64,000 nucleotides of DNA from Nocardioides daeguensis (GCF_019192965.1 NZ_JAHTKU010000027.1:20488-84487), one strand, 5' to 3'; numbered from the stretch's first letter, positions 51,818-63,358 are shown. Made by a program: numbers and translations. Notes: generated from the sequence alone by a model not told the origin.

Positions 51818-52660
51818 GTGAACGAGAACACGTTCCAGTTCGCCTGGTTCCAGCAGTCCGCCGCCGGCTTCGACCCGCTCCCGCTCGCGCAGAGCCTGTG
51901 GCGCGCGGACCAGATGCACGGCGTCGCCGTCAGCGGGCTGCTCGCCCGCGCGCTCGAGCACGCCGTGACCGAGGCCGGTCGGACCGGCCTGGTGCCGGCG
52001 CGCTACCACGTGGACCTGTTTCGCCCGGCCCGGATGATCACCACCACGGCGTCGGCGCGGATCGTGCGCGAGGGGCCGCGACTGGTGCTGCTGGACGCCG
52101 TGGTCGAGCAGGAGGGCGCGGTGGTCGCCCGTGCGGGTGCCACCTTCCTCGCCCCGTCGGCCGACGCCGCCGGCGAGGTCTGGACCGCGCCGGGGGAGCG
52201 GCCGACTCCGCCGCCTGCGGACCTGCTGCCGACGCCAGGCGAGCACCACGTGCCGTGGTTCGCCAGCGCCGCACCGTGGTCGGACGACTTCGGCGACCAC
52301 CAGAACGGCGGCCGGCACCAGACCTGGCAGACCGCCGTCCCGATCGTGTACGGCGAGGAGTGCACCCCGTTCCAGGCCGTGGCCTCGATCGCGGACGCCA
52401 CGAGCATGGTCACCAACTGGGGCAGCCGCGGCGTCGAGCACATCAACACCGACATCGACCTCGCCCTCAGCCGGCTCCCCGACAGCACCCGGCTCGGGCT
52501 GCGTGCGGCCGACCACGTGTCGTCGGCCGGCATCGCCGTGGGCACCGCGGAGGTGTTCGACGCCACCGGCGTCATCGGCACGGCCACCATCACCTCGCTG
52601 GCCAACACCCGCCGCACGGTCGACCTGTCCGGCGGGGTGGAGCCGCGCGGTGCGGTCTAG
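51818..52660 (+). CDS. Thioesterase family protein (double hotdog, TesB-like)
   Basis: A 280-residue acyl-CoA thioesterase of the 4HBT_3 type with two hotdog units. The first is around HGVAVSGLLARALEHAV and VDLFRPARMITTTASARIVREGPRLVLLDAVV; the second is around ASMVTNWGSRGVEHINTDIDLALSRLP and ATGVIGTATITSLANTRR. Such proteins hydrolyse medium- or long-chain acyl-CoA in the cytosol; the substrate is not evident. GTG start at 51818. Same direction as the serine hydrolase with 21 bases between. Confidence 0.87.
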   Translation: MNENTFQFAWFQQSAAGFDPLPLAQSLWRADQMHGVAVSGLLARALEHAVTEAGRTGLVPARYHVDLFRPARMITTTASARIVREGPRLVLLDAVVEQEGAVVARAGATFLAPSADAAGEVWTAPGERPTPPPADLLPTPGEHHVPWFASAAPWSDDFGDHQNGGRHQTWQTAVPIVYGEECTPFQAVASIADATSMVTNWGSRGVEHINTDIDLALSRLPDSTRLGLRAADHVSSAGIAVGTAEVFDATGVIGTATITSLANTRRTVDLSGGVEPRGAV

Positions 52661-52696
52661 CGAGTCGGTGGACCGCGCGGCTCCGCTTCCCTCCAC

Positions 52697-53380
52697 TCAG
52701 GAGCGGTCGCTGGAGTCGCCGGACATCACGACGTAGAACCGCTTGCGGGCGTCCGGACCGGTCACGGATCCGTCGCTGTTGCGGGGGCTGACCACGAAGT
52801 GGCTGGTCGTGTTGGTGCCCGCGGGAGCGCACGCGACGACGCCGGCCAAGCCGCACACGGACGCGGAGATCTCTCCCGCGAACTCCGGATTGGCGTCGGC
52901 CCCCGGCGCGCGCCCGTTGGTGATCATGTCGCCGTTCTGGTCGAGCTGGTTCTGCAGGGCGATGACCGTGACGATCGCGTTGTTGCGCAGGTCCTCACCG
53001 GCGCTGATGTAGACGTTGCCTGCCGCCCGCAGCGAGTTGTCGGCCGGGGGCGCCGCCGTGTTCGCGAGGACGGGATACGCGGCTGCGACGGCGAACCCGC
53101 CGGACTGTGCCTCGATCTGACCTGCTGCGTTGACCAGGAGCCATCGGCCGGAGTCGGCGATGTCCTTGCGGACGCCAGCGGCCAGGTCCTTCGCCCGAAC
53201 GGTGCCATTCTTCAGGTCCTTCCCCCGAAGAGCGCCGTCGCGGACGTCGACGGACCGCACGGAGCCGTCCCGGATGTCGGCAGACCCGATCTGGACCGCG
53301 GCGTAGGACGTGCCGCCGAGGGCGACGACGAGTGCCGTGACCGCAACGGCGAACGAGGGCGTAGGTGGACGAAGACGCAT
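52697..53380 (-). CDS. Secreted protein with DGS/NGT repeat stalk, unknown function
   Basis: A 227-residue exported protein. Signal peptide: SFAVAVTALVVALGGTSYA. The mature N-terminus repeats a pentapeptide-like pattern (SADIRDGSVRSVDVRDGALRGKDLKNGTVRAKDL), often seen in actinobacterial surface proteins, and is followed by a beta-rich globular part (YPVLANTAA, AIVTVIALQNQLDQ). The ATG at 53380 has CGGAGG seven bases upstream on its strand. No function can be assigned. It is the downstream neighbour of rmuC on the same strand. Confidence 0.8.
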   Translation of the reverse strand: MRLRPPTPSFAVAVTALVVALGGTSYAAVQIGSADIRDGSVRSVDVRDGALRGKDLKNGTVRAKDLAAGVRKDIADSGRWLLVNAAGQIEAQSGGFAVAAAYPVLANTAAPPADNSLRAAGNVYISAGEDLRNNAIVTVIALQNQLDQNGDMITNGRAPGADANPEFAGEISASVCGLAGVVACAPAGTNTTSHFVVSPRNSDGSVTGPDARKRFYVVMSGDSSDRS

Positions 53381-53463
53381 GGTGGACCTCCGGGAGGGAG
53401 CGGATGGATGTCCCTCTTGCTTCGGAGCCGACCTGGCGCCGGATGGGTCAGACCCTCCTGGGG

Positions 53464-54903
53464 TCAGCCCGCCTGCGCATCGTCGACCACCTCGGCGTCG
53501 ACCGCGACGTCGAAGTCGAAGGCCAGCTCGTCGCGGCCGAGGTCGTCGAGCACGGAGAACTCGCTCGAGGTCAGCGCCTTCGGGGTCTCCTCGATCTCGG
53601 TAGGAGCCGGGATGGTGGCGATCGGGTCGGCGGCGTTGAGCTTGCGGGCAGCGGGCAGGACCGAGCGCTCGAGGGAGCCGGTGAAGGCGTTGTAGTCCTT
53701 GACGCTGCGCTGCAGCGAGCGGCCGAGCTTGTCGACGTGCTCGGAGAGCTTGAGGATGCGGCGGTAGAGGACCTGGCCGAGCTCGAAGAGGACCTGGGCG
53801 TCCTCGGTGAGCGCCTCCTGCTTCCAGGTGAAGGCGACCGTCTTGAGCATGCCCCACAGGTTGGTGGGGGTGGCGAGCACGATGCCCTGCTTGAAGGCGT
53901 GCTCCATGAGGGACGGATCGACCTCGAGGGCGGCGTTGAGGAGCTGCTCGTTGGGGATGAAGGCGACCGTGAACTCCGGGCTGATCCCCAAGCCGGTCCA
54001 GTAGCCCTTCTGGGAGAGCGTGTCGACGTGGCCGCGGACCTTGCGGGCGTGGTCGTCGAGCAGCCGCTGGCGGGCCTCGGGCTCGAGGCCCTCGCGCTGG
54101 GAGTCCATGAACGCGTTGTAGGGCACCTTGGCGTCGATCGCCATCTGCTTGCCGCCGGGCAGGTTGATCACCATGTCGGGACGGCGGGCGCCGGAGTCGG
54201 CCTCGACGGAGTGCTGCAGCTCGAAGTCGACCCGGTTGAGCAGGCCGGCGGTCTCGACCAGGGTGCGCAGCTGGGTCTCGCCCCAGGCGCCGCGCACGGC
54301 GTTGTTCTTCAGGACCGAGGCGAGGGTGTCGGCCGCCTTGCGGGAGTCCTCGACGGAGCGCTGGGTGTGCTGGATCTGGGTGGCGAGCTCGGAGTGCTGG
54401 CGCACCCGGGCCTTCTCGAGCTCGTCGACCTTCTGCTGCATCGAGCGCAGGTGCTCGACGACGGGCGTCAGCGTCTTGAGGACCTGGGTCTGGCCGGACT
54501 CGCCGCGCTCGCGCTCCAGCTGGGCCTGACGCTGCTGCTCGACGAGCGCGCGGTAGCGGGCACGGGCGTCGTCGACGGCGTCGCGCAGCTCGTCGACCGT
54601 GGCCAGCGCTCCGGTCAGCTCGGCCTGCACGGCCGCGCGGGCGGCGGCCTCCTCGGCACGCACCTCGGCGGTGCGCGACTCGCCCAGGAGCTGGACCCGC
54701 TGGACCTCGTGGCGCAGCTCGGCCAGTGCCCTCTCGTGCTCGGCCCGCAGCCCGGCGACGACGGCGTCGTGGCGGGCCGCGACGACCTCGGGCGCCTCGC
54801 CCGGCGCGACCTCGGGGGCGGCCGGGAAGGTCGCGTGGCGCACCATCCAGCCGACCGCTGCACCGAGCAGGAGACCGACGAGCAGAGCGAGGAGGATGGC
54901 CAT
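53464..54903 (-). CDS. rmuC: DNA recombination protein RmuC
   Basis: A 479-residue protein of the RmuC family, linked to limiting DNA inversion and rearrangement. An N-terminal membrane anchor (MAILLALLVGLLLGAAVGWMV) precedes a long coiled coil (residues about 45-180) and the conserved nuclease-like core with NNAVRGAWGETQLRTLVETAGL, DMVINLPGGKQMAIDAKVPYNAF and KGYWTGLGISPEFTVAFIPNEQLL. PD-(D/E)xK-type residues D and K are in INLPGG..IDAKVP. I prefer the ATG at 54903 over the TTG at 54915. The acidic C-terminus is variable among homologues. Confidence 0.93.
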   Translation of the reverse strand: MAILLALLVGLLLGAAVGWMVRHATFPAAPEVAPGEAPEVVAARHDAVVAGLRAEHERALAELRHEVQRVQLLGESRTAEVRAEEAAARAAVQAELTGALATVDELRDAVDDARARYRALVEQQRQAQLERERGESGQTQVLKTLTPVVEHLRSMQQKVDELEKARVRQHSELATQIQHTQRSVEDSRKAADTLASVLKNNAVRGAWGETQLRTLVETAGLLNRVDFELQHSVEADSGARRPDMVINLPGGKQMAIDAKVPYNAFMDSQREGLEPEARQRLLDDHARKVRGHVDTLSQKGYWTGLGISPEFTVAFIPNEQLLNAALEVDPSLMEHAFKQGIVLATPTNLWGMLKTVAFTWKQEALTEDAQVLFELGQVLYRRILKLSEHVDKLGRSLQRSVKDYNAFTGSLERSVLPAARKLNAADPIATIPAPTEIEETPKALTSSEFSVLDDLGRDELAFDFDVAVDAEVVDDAQAG

Positions 54904-55030
54904 GGGAGCAGTCAAACAGCAGGGCCCGACAGATCCCCTCGGGGCGCGCCGTCACGGTCCGGATGACGCCCGGATCACGTCGGGAGCGGCTCAGGACCAA
55001 GCCTGGATCAGGCCCGGAACAGGCCCGGGC

Positions 55031-55848
55031 TCAGGCGTACCGGACCGTCCGGTCGTCCTTCGTCCAGCCGTAGAGGGCGAGCCCGCCGGCCTCGGCGAGG
55101 CGCACCGACAGGCCGGTGGGCGCGCCGACGGAGACGAGGGCGCCGATCCCGCTGGCGACGGCCTTCTGGACCAGCTCGAACCCGGCCCGGCCGCTGACGA
55201 CCAGCACCGCCTCGGCGGACGGCGCGCCGGCCAGCAGCCGCGCACCGACCACCTTGTCGACGGCGTTGTGCCGCCCCACGTCCTCGCGGACGGCGACCAG
55301 GGACCCGTCCGCGGTGAACAGTCCGGCGGCATGGGCGCTCCCGGTCCGCTCGAAGAGGTGCTGTTGGGGTCGCATCAGTCCGGGCAGTCGCCGGACCAGG
55401 TCGGGGGAGGGGAGGGGGCCGGACCACGGCGACGACGGGCGGCGCGCCAGCACCTCGTCGACCTCGTCGGTGCCGCACACCCCGCACGCCGCCGACCCGG
55501 CGCTGAGTGCGTCCAGCTGGCTCGGCACCCGGTCGGGCGCGGTGTCGAGGGTGAGCGTCACGACGTTGAACTCCTGCTCGGGACGCAGCTCGGCGTCCGT
55601 GCAGTAGGCGACGCCGGCGGGACGGCCGAGGCCCTCGTGGTGCACCCAGCCGGCGGCCAGCTCGAAGTCGTTGCCGGGCGTGCGCAGTGTGGTCCACACC
55701 CGCCGCGCCGGGGCACCCGGCCAGGCCAGCCGGATCTCCAGCGGCTCCTCGGTGAGCACCCGGTCCTCGGGCCGTCGTACGTCGTCGCCGCGGTACTCCT
55801 CGACCCGCAGCCGGGTCGTGGGGCCGGGGCGCCGGGCCTTCGCGCCGG

Positions 55849-55852
<4 letters not shown>
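55031..55852 (-). CDS. fdhD: Formate dehydrogenase accessory sulfurtransferase FdhD
   Basis: A 273-residue sulfurtransferase that passes sulfur to the molybdenum cofactor of formate dehydrogenases. The catalytic CxxC is AACGVCGTDE (C123, C126). Further blocks are FNVVTLTL, FERTGSAHAAGLF, REDVGRHNAVDKVVG and SGRAGFELVQKAV. The GTG at 55852 overlaps the pepN stop (GTGA). No formate dehydrogenase or molybdenum cofactor gene is in the window, so the client enzyme is encoded elsewhere. Confidence 0.95.
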
Positions 55853-58278
<2,426 letters not shown>

Positions 58279-58332
58279 CGGGCCAGCGTAGAACGCAACC
58301 GGCAGCGGGGCGGATGTGGGAGGGTTCGGGCC

Positions 58333-59214
58333 ATGCGCCCGTGGACCCAGGTGCCGCCCCAGCAGGGGCGGCGGTTCGTCATCACCGGCTCCAACGGTGG
58401 CCTCGGCCTCGAGACCGCGCGGATCCTCGGGTCCCGCGGCGCGGAGATCGTGATGGCCTGCCGCAGCGTGGAGAAGGCCGAGGCCGCCGCCCGCACGGTG
58501 CCCGGGCATGACTTGGGCCGGGTCGAGGTCCGCCAGGTCGACGTGAGCTCGCTCGACTCGGTCCGCACGTTCGCGAAGGGCTTGGTCGCCGACGGTCGTC
58601 CGGTCGACGTCCTGGTCAACAACGCCGGTGTGCTCGGCGTACCGCATGCCGTCACGCCGGAGGGGGTCGAGATGCACTTCGCGACCAACTATCTCGGGCA
58701 CTTCCTGCTGGCCCGGCTGCTGCTGCCGGTTCTGACCGACCGCGTGGTGGTCGTCAGCTCCCGCGAGCACCGCTCCGGGGCGATCGACCTCGACGACCTC
58801 GGCTGGCAGCGCCGTCGCTACCGTCCCTTCCAGGCGTACGGCGACTCGAAGCTCGCCGACCTGCTCTTCATGCGCGAGCTCGACCGCCGCTTCCGCAGCC
58901 AGGGCTCGCACCTGCGCGCCGTCGCCGCGCACCCTGGCGCGTCGGCGACCGCGATCACCAGCGGGTCGGGGCACCCGGTCGTCACCGCGATCGGCCACTA
59001 CGGCCAGAAGCTGGTCGGCATGCCCGCCTGGCGCGGCGCGTTGTGCACGGTCTACGCCGCGACCATGGACGTGGAGGGCGGGACCTACATCGGCCCCCAC
59101 GGCCGTACCGAGCTGTGGGGCTGGCCCGCACCCGCCCGGATGTCGCCCAAGGCCGACGACGAGGTGCTCGCCCGTGCCCTGTGGGACCGCTCGGTCGCCC
59201 TCACCGGGTCCTGA
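58333..59214 (+). CDS. SDR family oxidoreductase (WWOX/retinol dehydrogenase-like)
   Basis: A 293-residue NADP-dependent short-chain dehydrogenase. The cofactor site is TGSNGGLGLE, then ACRSVEKAE, the VDVSSLDSVR adenine loop, VNNAGVLG and the active site YGDSKLAD (Y-x-x-x-K) with serine in VVSSREH. NYLGHFLLARLLLP is typical of the retinol dehydrogenase/WWOX-like branch. The C-terminus has a hydrophobic patch but no clear anchor. Substrate unknown. A degenerate tandem repeat array lies 36 bases after the stop. Confidence 0.9.
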   Translation: MRPWTQVPPQQGRRFVITGSNGGLGLETARILGSRGAEIVMACRSVEKAEAAARTVPGHDLGRVEVRQVDVSSLDSVRTFAKGLVADGRPVDVLVNNAGVLGVPHAVTPEGVEMHFATNYLGHFLLARLLLPVLTDRVVVVSSREHRSGAIDLDDLGWQRRRYRPFQAYGDSKLADLLFMRELDRRFRSQGSHLRAVAAHPGASATAITSGSGHPVVTAIGHYGQKLVGMPAWRGALCTVYAATMDVEGGTYIGPHGRTELWGWPAPARMSPKADDEVLARALWDRSVALTGS

Positions 59215-59250
59215 CCCACCCCGCCCCTAGCGTCGGCCGGCCGTGTGGTC

Positions 59251-59338
59251 GTTGACCTGCCCCTTCCGCACCGTTGACCTGCCACTTCCTCGCCGTTGAC
59301 TTGCCGCATCCTCTCGGTCGAGCTGCCGAATGTTCCGA
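59251..59338. repeat. Four-unit 22-bp degenerate tandem repeat
   Basis: Four exactly phased 22-bp units start at 59251, 59273, 59295 and 59317. Units 1-3 begin GTTGAC(C/T)TGCC and end in a C-rich half with TTCC or ATCC. Unit 4 begins GTCGAGCTGCC. Similarity falls from unit 2 to unit 4. The array sits in a gene-free stretch (59215-59445) between an SDR gene and a convergent orphan gene. No open frame across it looks like a protein. Confidence 0.8.
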
Positions 59339-59445
59339 CAGGCAGCAACGCGGGAGGAGCCAGAGGCTAGGTCCCAGGGGCGGTCGCGGCAGAGGTCGGA
59401 GGAGTGCTGGCCGGCGTGCGGGTCTGACGCCGGGTCGGGCTGGCG

Positions 59446-60513
59446 TCAGTCGCGCGGCAGGCTCAGGTAGTCCTGGACGATCAGGTCGCCGAAGTCGGCG
59501 CGAGCCTCCGCGAGGATCGCCTCGCTCGGCGGGGCGGCGCCGTACCAGGCGCCGAGGTCGGGTGCCTCGACCAGCGCGCGACCGCCCGGCAGGGACTTCG
59601 TACGCCATCGGGTGAGATCGTGCGCGGCCGCGAGGTGGTCCGGTCCGAGCAGCTGGAGGCCCTGGGCATCCGGCACCCAGCGGGACCACGAAGGGCGCCT
59701 GATTGCGTAGATCTCCACGGCCGGCGGATCGGCTGGCGGTCTGACCGCCGGATCGTAGACCGAGGTGTAGGCCGACCCGTTCCGGCGGCGAGCGATCCAC
59801 GCCACGTCGAGCTCGTCGGCCAGGTCCTCGATGACTGCGCGGAAGGCGGCGAGCTGCTCGACGCCCGGCAGCACCGCCTCAGAGACGCTGAACGCGCACC
59901 GGAGCGAACTGCCGAAACTGAGGTCGGCGATGCCGTCGCGGTTCGCGTCGAGCAGAATCACGGACGAGACCGTGTCCGCCAGGTCGAGGAGGGTCGCCGG
60001 GAACCTGTCGTCCACGGGTTGCACGAAGATGTGCTGGCCGGCGAAGACCTGGGCGTGGCATGCCGCTGAAGACATCAGCCGCCAGAGCGGGGCGAGCAGC
60101 CGTTCCGGCGCAAGGTCTCGCCCCGCCAGGAAGACCACGAGCCGCGAGGTCTCCTCGAGCTGCTCAATGCGTCCAACCTGTCCGGTCAACGGTGGCCGCG
60201 GCTTCTCGAAGCGACCTCCCACCCCCCGTCGCTCCAGCTCGCCTACCAGCCGGTGGAGCCAGGGCATCCGTGCGCCGAGCTCGACTCGTCGCATGCGAAG
60301 CAGGACCGTGTCTCCGTCGGCCAGGGCAGCTCCGGCGTTGCGCTCGCTCGGTGGGATGGCGGGGTCCTCGGCAGCCACGGCGGCCTCGACGAACGCGTCC
60401 AGCACGCTCTGCGGTGACGCTGTCGGCCGGAAGCTCAAGTAGCGACACCTGTTGGTGCCGTCGGCCCAAGCACGGGCAGGACTGGTTAGAACAACGATCG
60501 GGTGCATGGTCAT
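59446..60513 (-). CDS. Protein of unknown function
   Basis: A 355-residue protein I do not recognise. It begins MTMHPIVVLTSPARAWADG and contains the segments LEETSRLVVFLAGRDLAPERLL, ATLLDLADTVSSVILLDANRDGIADLSF and YAIRRPSWSRWVPDAQGLQLLG. There is no signal peptide or membrane span. The DANRDGIAD loop resembles a calcium-binding or GHMP-like turn but is not diagnostic. Base composition is somewhat less GC-rich than in the neighbours, and the flanks (22-bp repeats on one side, 160 non-coding bases on the other) suggest a later acquisition. The ATG at 60507 is an alternative start two codons downstream. Confidence 0.6.
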   Translation of the reverse strand: MTMHPIVVLTSPARAWADGTNRCRYLSFRPTASPQSVLDAFVEAAVAAEDPAIPPSERNAGAALADGDTVLLRMRRVELGARMPWLHRLVGELERRGVGGRFEKPRPPLTGQVGRIEQLEETSRLVVFLAGRDLAPERLLAPLWRLMSSAACHAQVFAGQHIFVQPVDDRFPATLLDLADTVSSVILLDANRDGIADLSFGSSLRCAFSVSEAVLPGVEQLAAFRAVIEDLADELDVAWIARRRNGSAYTSVYDPAVRPPADPPAVEIYAIRRPSWSRWVPDAQGLQLLGPDHLAAAHDLTRWRTKSLPGGRALVEAPDLGAWYGAAPPSEAILAEARADFGDLIVQDYLSLPRD

Positions 60514-60674
60514 TGAGGCGCGACCTTCATCTGCTCAAGGCAAACGCAAGGGACATCTTCGCTATCGCAGACGCTCGGCGCGCGCGGGGTCATTGCTGCC
60601 AGAACCTTCCCAGCGCCTCGTTTGTGTCGCCGGTGCCGGACTTCGGGAGTCGAGGACTTGCTCGGTCCCGCCTG
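60514..60674. other. Non-coding gap with nothing recognisable
   Basis: About 160 bases between two minus-strand genes. I see no repeat, RNA gene or strong hairpin. It must contain the promoter of the orphan gene, but no clear -35/-10 pair stands out. Confidence 0.4.
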
Positions 60675-61436
60675 TCAGCCGACCTTGATGCTCTCGAAGG
60701 TGACCGGGGTGTTGGGGCGACCGCCGCCGTTCTGCGCCCAGTACCCGTCGTTGCCGCTCGCGGCCACCTTCTTCAGCGTCTCGAGGGATGCCGCGTCCAG
60801 GTGACCCCAGACGGTGTAGTTGGGCGGGAACTGGGAGTCGCCGAAGACGATGAAGAACTGGCCGCCGCCGCTGTGGGGCTGGCCGGTGTTGGCCATAGCG
60901 AGGGTGCCGGCAGGGTAGGTCTCGGTGCCGTCGACCTCGTCGGGGATCGTGTAGCCGGGACCGCCGGTCCCAGTGTTGGGGGCGGCGTCGGCGGCCTTCG
61001 GGTCGAAGTACGGGTCGCCGCACTGGAGGAACTCGAAGCCCGGGTCGTTGCCCTGGCGGTGGCACGAGGTGTCGTCGTAGTAGCCCTGCTTCGCGAGCGA
61101 GGCGAAGGACTCGACGGTGCACGGTGCCTTCGTGGCGTCGAGGGTGGCGGTGAGCTTGCCGACCGAGGTGGCGAACACGGCCTTCACGTCGCCGGTGTGC
61201 TCCGGGGTCGTCGGCGGGAGGTCGACCTTGCGGGCCGGCTCGCCGACCTGCTCCCAGTCGCACTGGCCGGCGGCCGCGCCCGTCGTACCGTCGGTGCTGC
61301 CGGTGGTCGCGGTCGTGGTGTCCGAGGACGGCGCGCTGCCGGACTGGTCCTTCGCGGTCGTGTCGTCGTCCCCGCAGGCGGAGAGGGAGGCGAGGAGCAG
61401 CAGGGCCGGGACTCCGGCGAGCAGGCGAGAGCGCAT
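60675..61436 (-). CDS. Peptidyl-prolyl cis-trans isomerase, cyclophilin-type lipoprotein
   Basis: A 253-residue exported cyclophilin. The signal peptide MRSRLLAGVPALLLLASLSAC ends in lipobox LSAC, followed by a Thr/Ser-rich linker (to about 60). The cyclophilin domain has SFASLAKQGYYDDTSCHR, FEFLQCGDP, GTLAMANTGQPHSGGGQFFIVFGDSQFPPNYTVWGHLD and a canonical ending. Some active-site residues of CypA differ, as in many actinobacterial lipoprotein cyclophilins. It would assist folding on the outer face of the membrane. The ATG at 61445 is a possible alternative start. Confidence 0.9.
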   Translation of the reverse strand: MRSRLLAGVPALLLLASLSACGDDDTTAKDQSGSAPSSDTTTATTGSTDGTTGAAAGQCDWEQVGEPARKVDLPPTTPEHTGDVKAVFATSVGKLTATLDATKAPCTVESFASLAKQGYYDDTSCHRQGNDPGFEFLQCGDPYFDPKAADAAPNTGTGGPGYTIPDEVDGTETYPAGTLAMANTGQPHSGGGQFFIVFGDSQFPPNYTVWGHLDAASLETLKKVAASGNDGYWAQNGGGRPNTPVTFESIKVG

Positions 61437-61497
61437 GGGGCGCATCGTACGCAGCGGACCTGAGGCCGCGGCCGCACGTCCGGCGTACGTTGGTGAC

Positions 61498-62388
61498 ATG
61501 GACCTCGGCATCCACTACGCGAGCTTCAGCCACCCGGACGGCGACCGGCGGCTCGCCGCGCGGCTCGCAGGCACCGCGCAGGTCGCCGACCAGGGCGGGA
61601 TCGCGCTGTTCACGGTGATGGACCACTACTTCCAGATGGAGATGTCGGGTGGGCCGGGGGAGCCGATGCTCGAGGGCTACACGACGCTCGGCTTCCTCGC
61701 CGGCCGCACCGAGCGGATCGGCCTCGGCCTGCTCGTGACCGGCGTGACCTATCGCCATCCCGGGTTGCTCGCGAAGGTCGTGACCACGCTGGACGTGCTC
61801 TCCGGTGGCCGGGCGTGGCTGGGGATCGGCGCGGCCTGGTACGAGCGCGAGCATCTCGGCCTCGGCGTCCCGTACCCGCCCGTCGCCGAGCGGTTCGAAC
61901 GGCTCGAGGAGACGCTGCGGATCTGTCGGCAGATGTGGAGCGACGACGACGGCCCGTTCGAGGGGAGCCACTACCGACTCGCCGAGACGATCTGCGTGCC
62001 GCCGCCCGTGCAGGGCCGGATCCCGGTGCTGGTCGGCGGGTCGGGGGAGCGCAAGACGCTGCGCCTCGTCGCGAAGTACGCCGACGCGTGCAACCTGTTC
62101 ACCGGAGAGGGCGTCGAGGGCGTCGCCGCCAAGCTCGACGTGCTGCGCCGTCATTGCGACGACGTCGGCCGCGACTACGAGCAGATACGCAAGACGATCC
62201 TGTGGTTCGGTGACCCGGTGGCCGAGCCGGACCGGTTCGCCCGTGAGATGGAGGAGTACGCCGGGATCGGCATCTCCCTGGCCGCGCTGATGCCGCCGCC
62301 CGGGGATCCCGAGCGGTGGGCGACGGCGCTGGTCGAGCAGGCGGTGCCGCGCGTCGCGACTGCGCCTGGTGGCAGGCTGGAGCCATGA
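61498..62388 (+). CDS. LLM class F420-dependent oxidoreductase
   Basis: A 296-residue luciferase-like protein of the F420-dependent branch. GIALFTVMDHYFQMEMSG, TTLGFLAGRTERIGLGLLVTGVTYRHPGLLAKVVTTLDVLSGGRAWLGIGAAWYEREHLGLG and PVLVGGSGERKTLRLVAKYADACNLF are the diagnostic parts. It probably reduces or oxidises a small organic molecule with coenzyme F420; the substrate is unknown. The ATG at 61498 is divergent from the cyclophilin gene. The stop overlaps the next gene (ATGA). Confidence 0.92.
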   Translation: MDLGIHYASFSHPDGDRRLAARLAGTAQVADQGGIALFTVMDHYFQMEMSGGPGEPMLEGYTTLGFLAGRTERIGLGLLVTGVTYRHPGLLAKVVTTLDVLSGGRAWLGIGAAWYEREHLGLGVPYPPVAERFERLEETLRICRQMWSDDDGPFEGSHYRLAETICVPPPVQGRIPVLVGGSGERKTLRLVAKYADACNLFTGEGVEGVAAKLDVLRRHCDDVGRDYEQIRKTILWFGDPVAEPDRFAREMEEYAGIGISLAALMPPPGDPERWATALVEQAVPRVATAPGGRLEP

Positions 62389-62678
62389 TCCTCGAGCACG
62401 CCGTCCTGCCCGTCCTGCCCGGCCAGGAGGCCGCGTTCGAGACGGCATTCGGCCAGGCCCGATCGATCATCTCCGCCATGCCCGGCTTCCGCAGCCTCGC
62501 CCTGCGCCGCTCGCTGGAGTCGCCCAACCTCTACCTGCTCCTCGTCGAGTGGGACAGCGTCGAGGACCACACCGAGGGCTTCCGTGGCTCGCCGCAGTAC
62601 GACGAGTGGCGGGCGCTGCTGCACCACTTCTACGACCCGTTCCCCGTCGTCGAGCACTATGCGGACGTGACGTTCTGA
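62385..62678 (+). CDS. Antibiotic biosynthesis monooxygenase (ABM) domain protein
   Basis: A 97-residue dimeric alpha/beta-barrel of the ABM family. LEHAVLPVLPGQEAAFETAFGQARSIISAMPGFRSLALRRSLESPNLYLLLVEWDSVEDHTEGFRGSPQYDEWRALL is spread over residues 3-80 with the typical W-D-S-x-E-x-H block. Members are cofactor-free monooxygenases or of unknown activity. It overlaps the F420 oxidoreductase gene by four bases, so the two may act together. Confidence 0.88.
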   Translation: MILEHAVLPVLPGQEAAFETAFGQARSIISAMPGFRSLALRRSLESPNLYLLLVEWDSVEDHTEGFRGSPQYDEWRALLHHFYDPFPVVEHYADVTF

Positions 62679-62722
62679 CATCTGCCCGCGGGCCGGTCGC
62701 GGCTGGCTGGCAGGGTGGTGCC

Positions 62723-63358
62723 ATGGACGAGGACGCCCTGCTCATCGATCGCCAGCCACTGCCCGCCGGTGTCCCCGAACGTCTGCGTGCGCAGCTGGGC
62801 TTCGTCGCCGAGGCCGACAAGCTGAAGACGGTCCTTCGCGCGTCGCGGCTGGGTGCCGACGATCGTCGCGAGAACGACGCCGAGCACTCCTGGCACCTCG
62901 CCCTGATGGTGATCCTGCTCGCCGAGTACGCCGACGAGCCGATCGACGTCGGACACACGGTCAAGCTGGTCGTGGTCCACGACCTGGTGGAGATCTACGC
63001 GGGGGACAGCCCGGCGTACGTGCCGGGCGCGACCGACGACCAGCAGGAGCGCGAGGCCGCCGCCGCCGAGCGGCTGTTCGGCCTGCTGCCTGCGGACCAG
63101 GCGACGTCGATGCGGGCGCTGTGGGAGGAGTTCGAGTCCGGCGCGAGCCCGGAGGCGCGCTTCGGGAAGGCGATGGATCGTCTCCAGCCGATGCTGCTCA
63201 ACTGGCTCAACGGCGGGGGGACCTGGCAGATGCCGGGCGCGACCGAGGCGCTGGTGCGTGCCCGGGTAGCCGGCGTGGTCGCCGGCTCCGCCACGCTGGG
63301 TGAGGTGACCGGCCTGCTCGTCGACGAGGGCCTGCGGCGGGGATGGATCCGCTCGTGA
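62723..63358 (+). CDS. HD-domain phosphohydrolase (YfbR/5'-nucleotidase-like)
   Basis: A 211-residue HD-superfamily protein. Metal ligands are seen in NDAEHSWHLALM (H) and LVVVHDLVEIYAGD (HD), with the later aspartate in KAMDRLQPMLLNWL. The pattern matches the HD_3 family, related to YfbR-type 5'-deoxynucleotidases. It likely removes phosphate from a nucleotide. The ATG at 62723 is preceded by weak purine-rich sequence only (CAGGGTGG). Same direction as the ABM gene, 44 bases apart. Confidence 0.88.
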   Translation: MDEDALLIDRQPLPAGVPERLRAQLGFVAEADKLKTVLRASRLGADDRRENDAEHSWHLALMVILLAEYADEPIDVGHTVKLVVVHDLVEIYAGDSPAYVPGATDDQQEREAAAAERLFGLLPADQATSMRALWEEFESGASPEARFGKAMDRLQPMLLNWLNGGGTWQMPGATEALVRARVAGVVAGSATLGEVTGLLVDEGLRRGWIRS

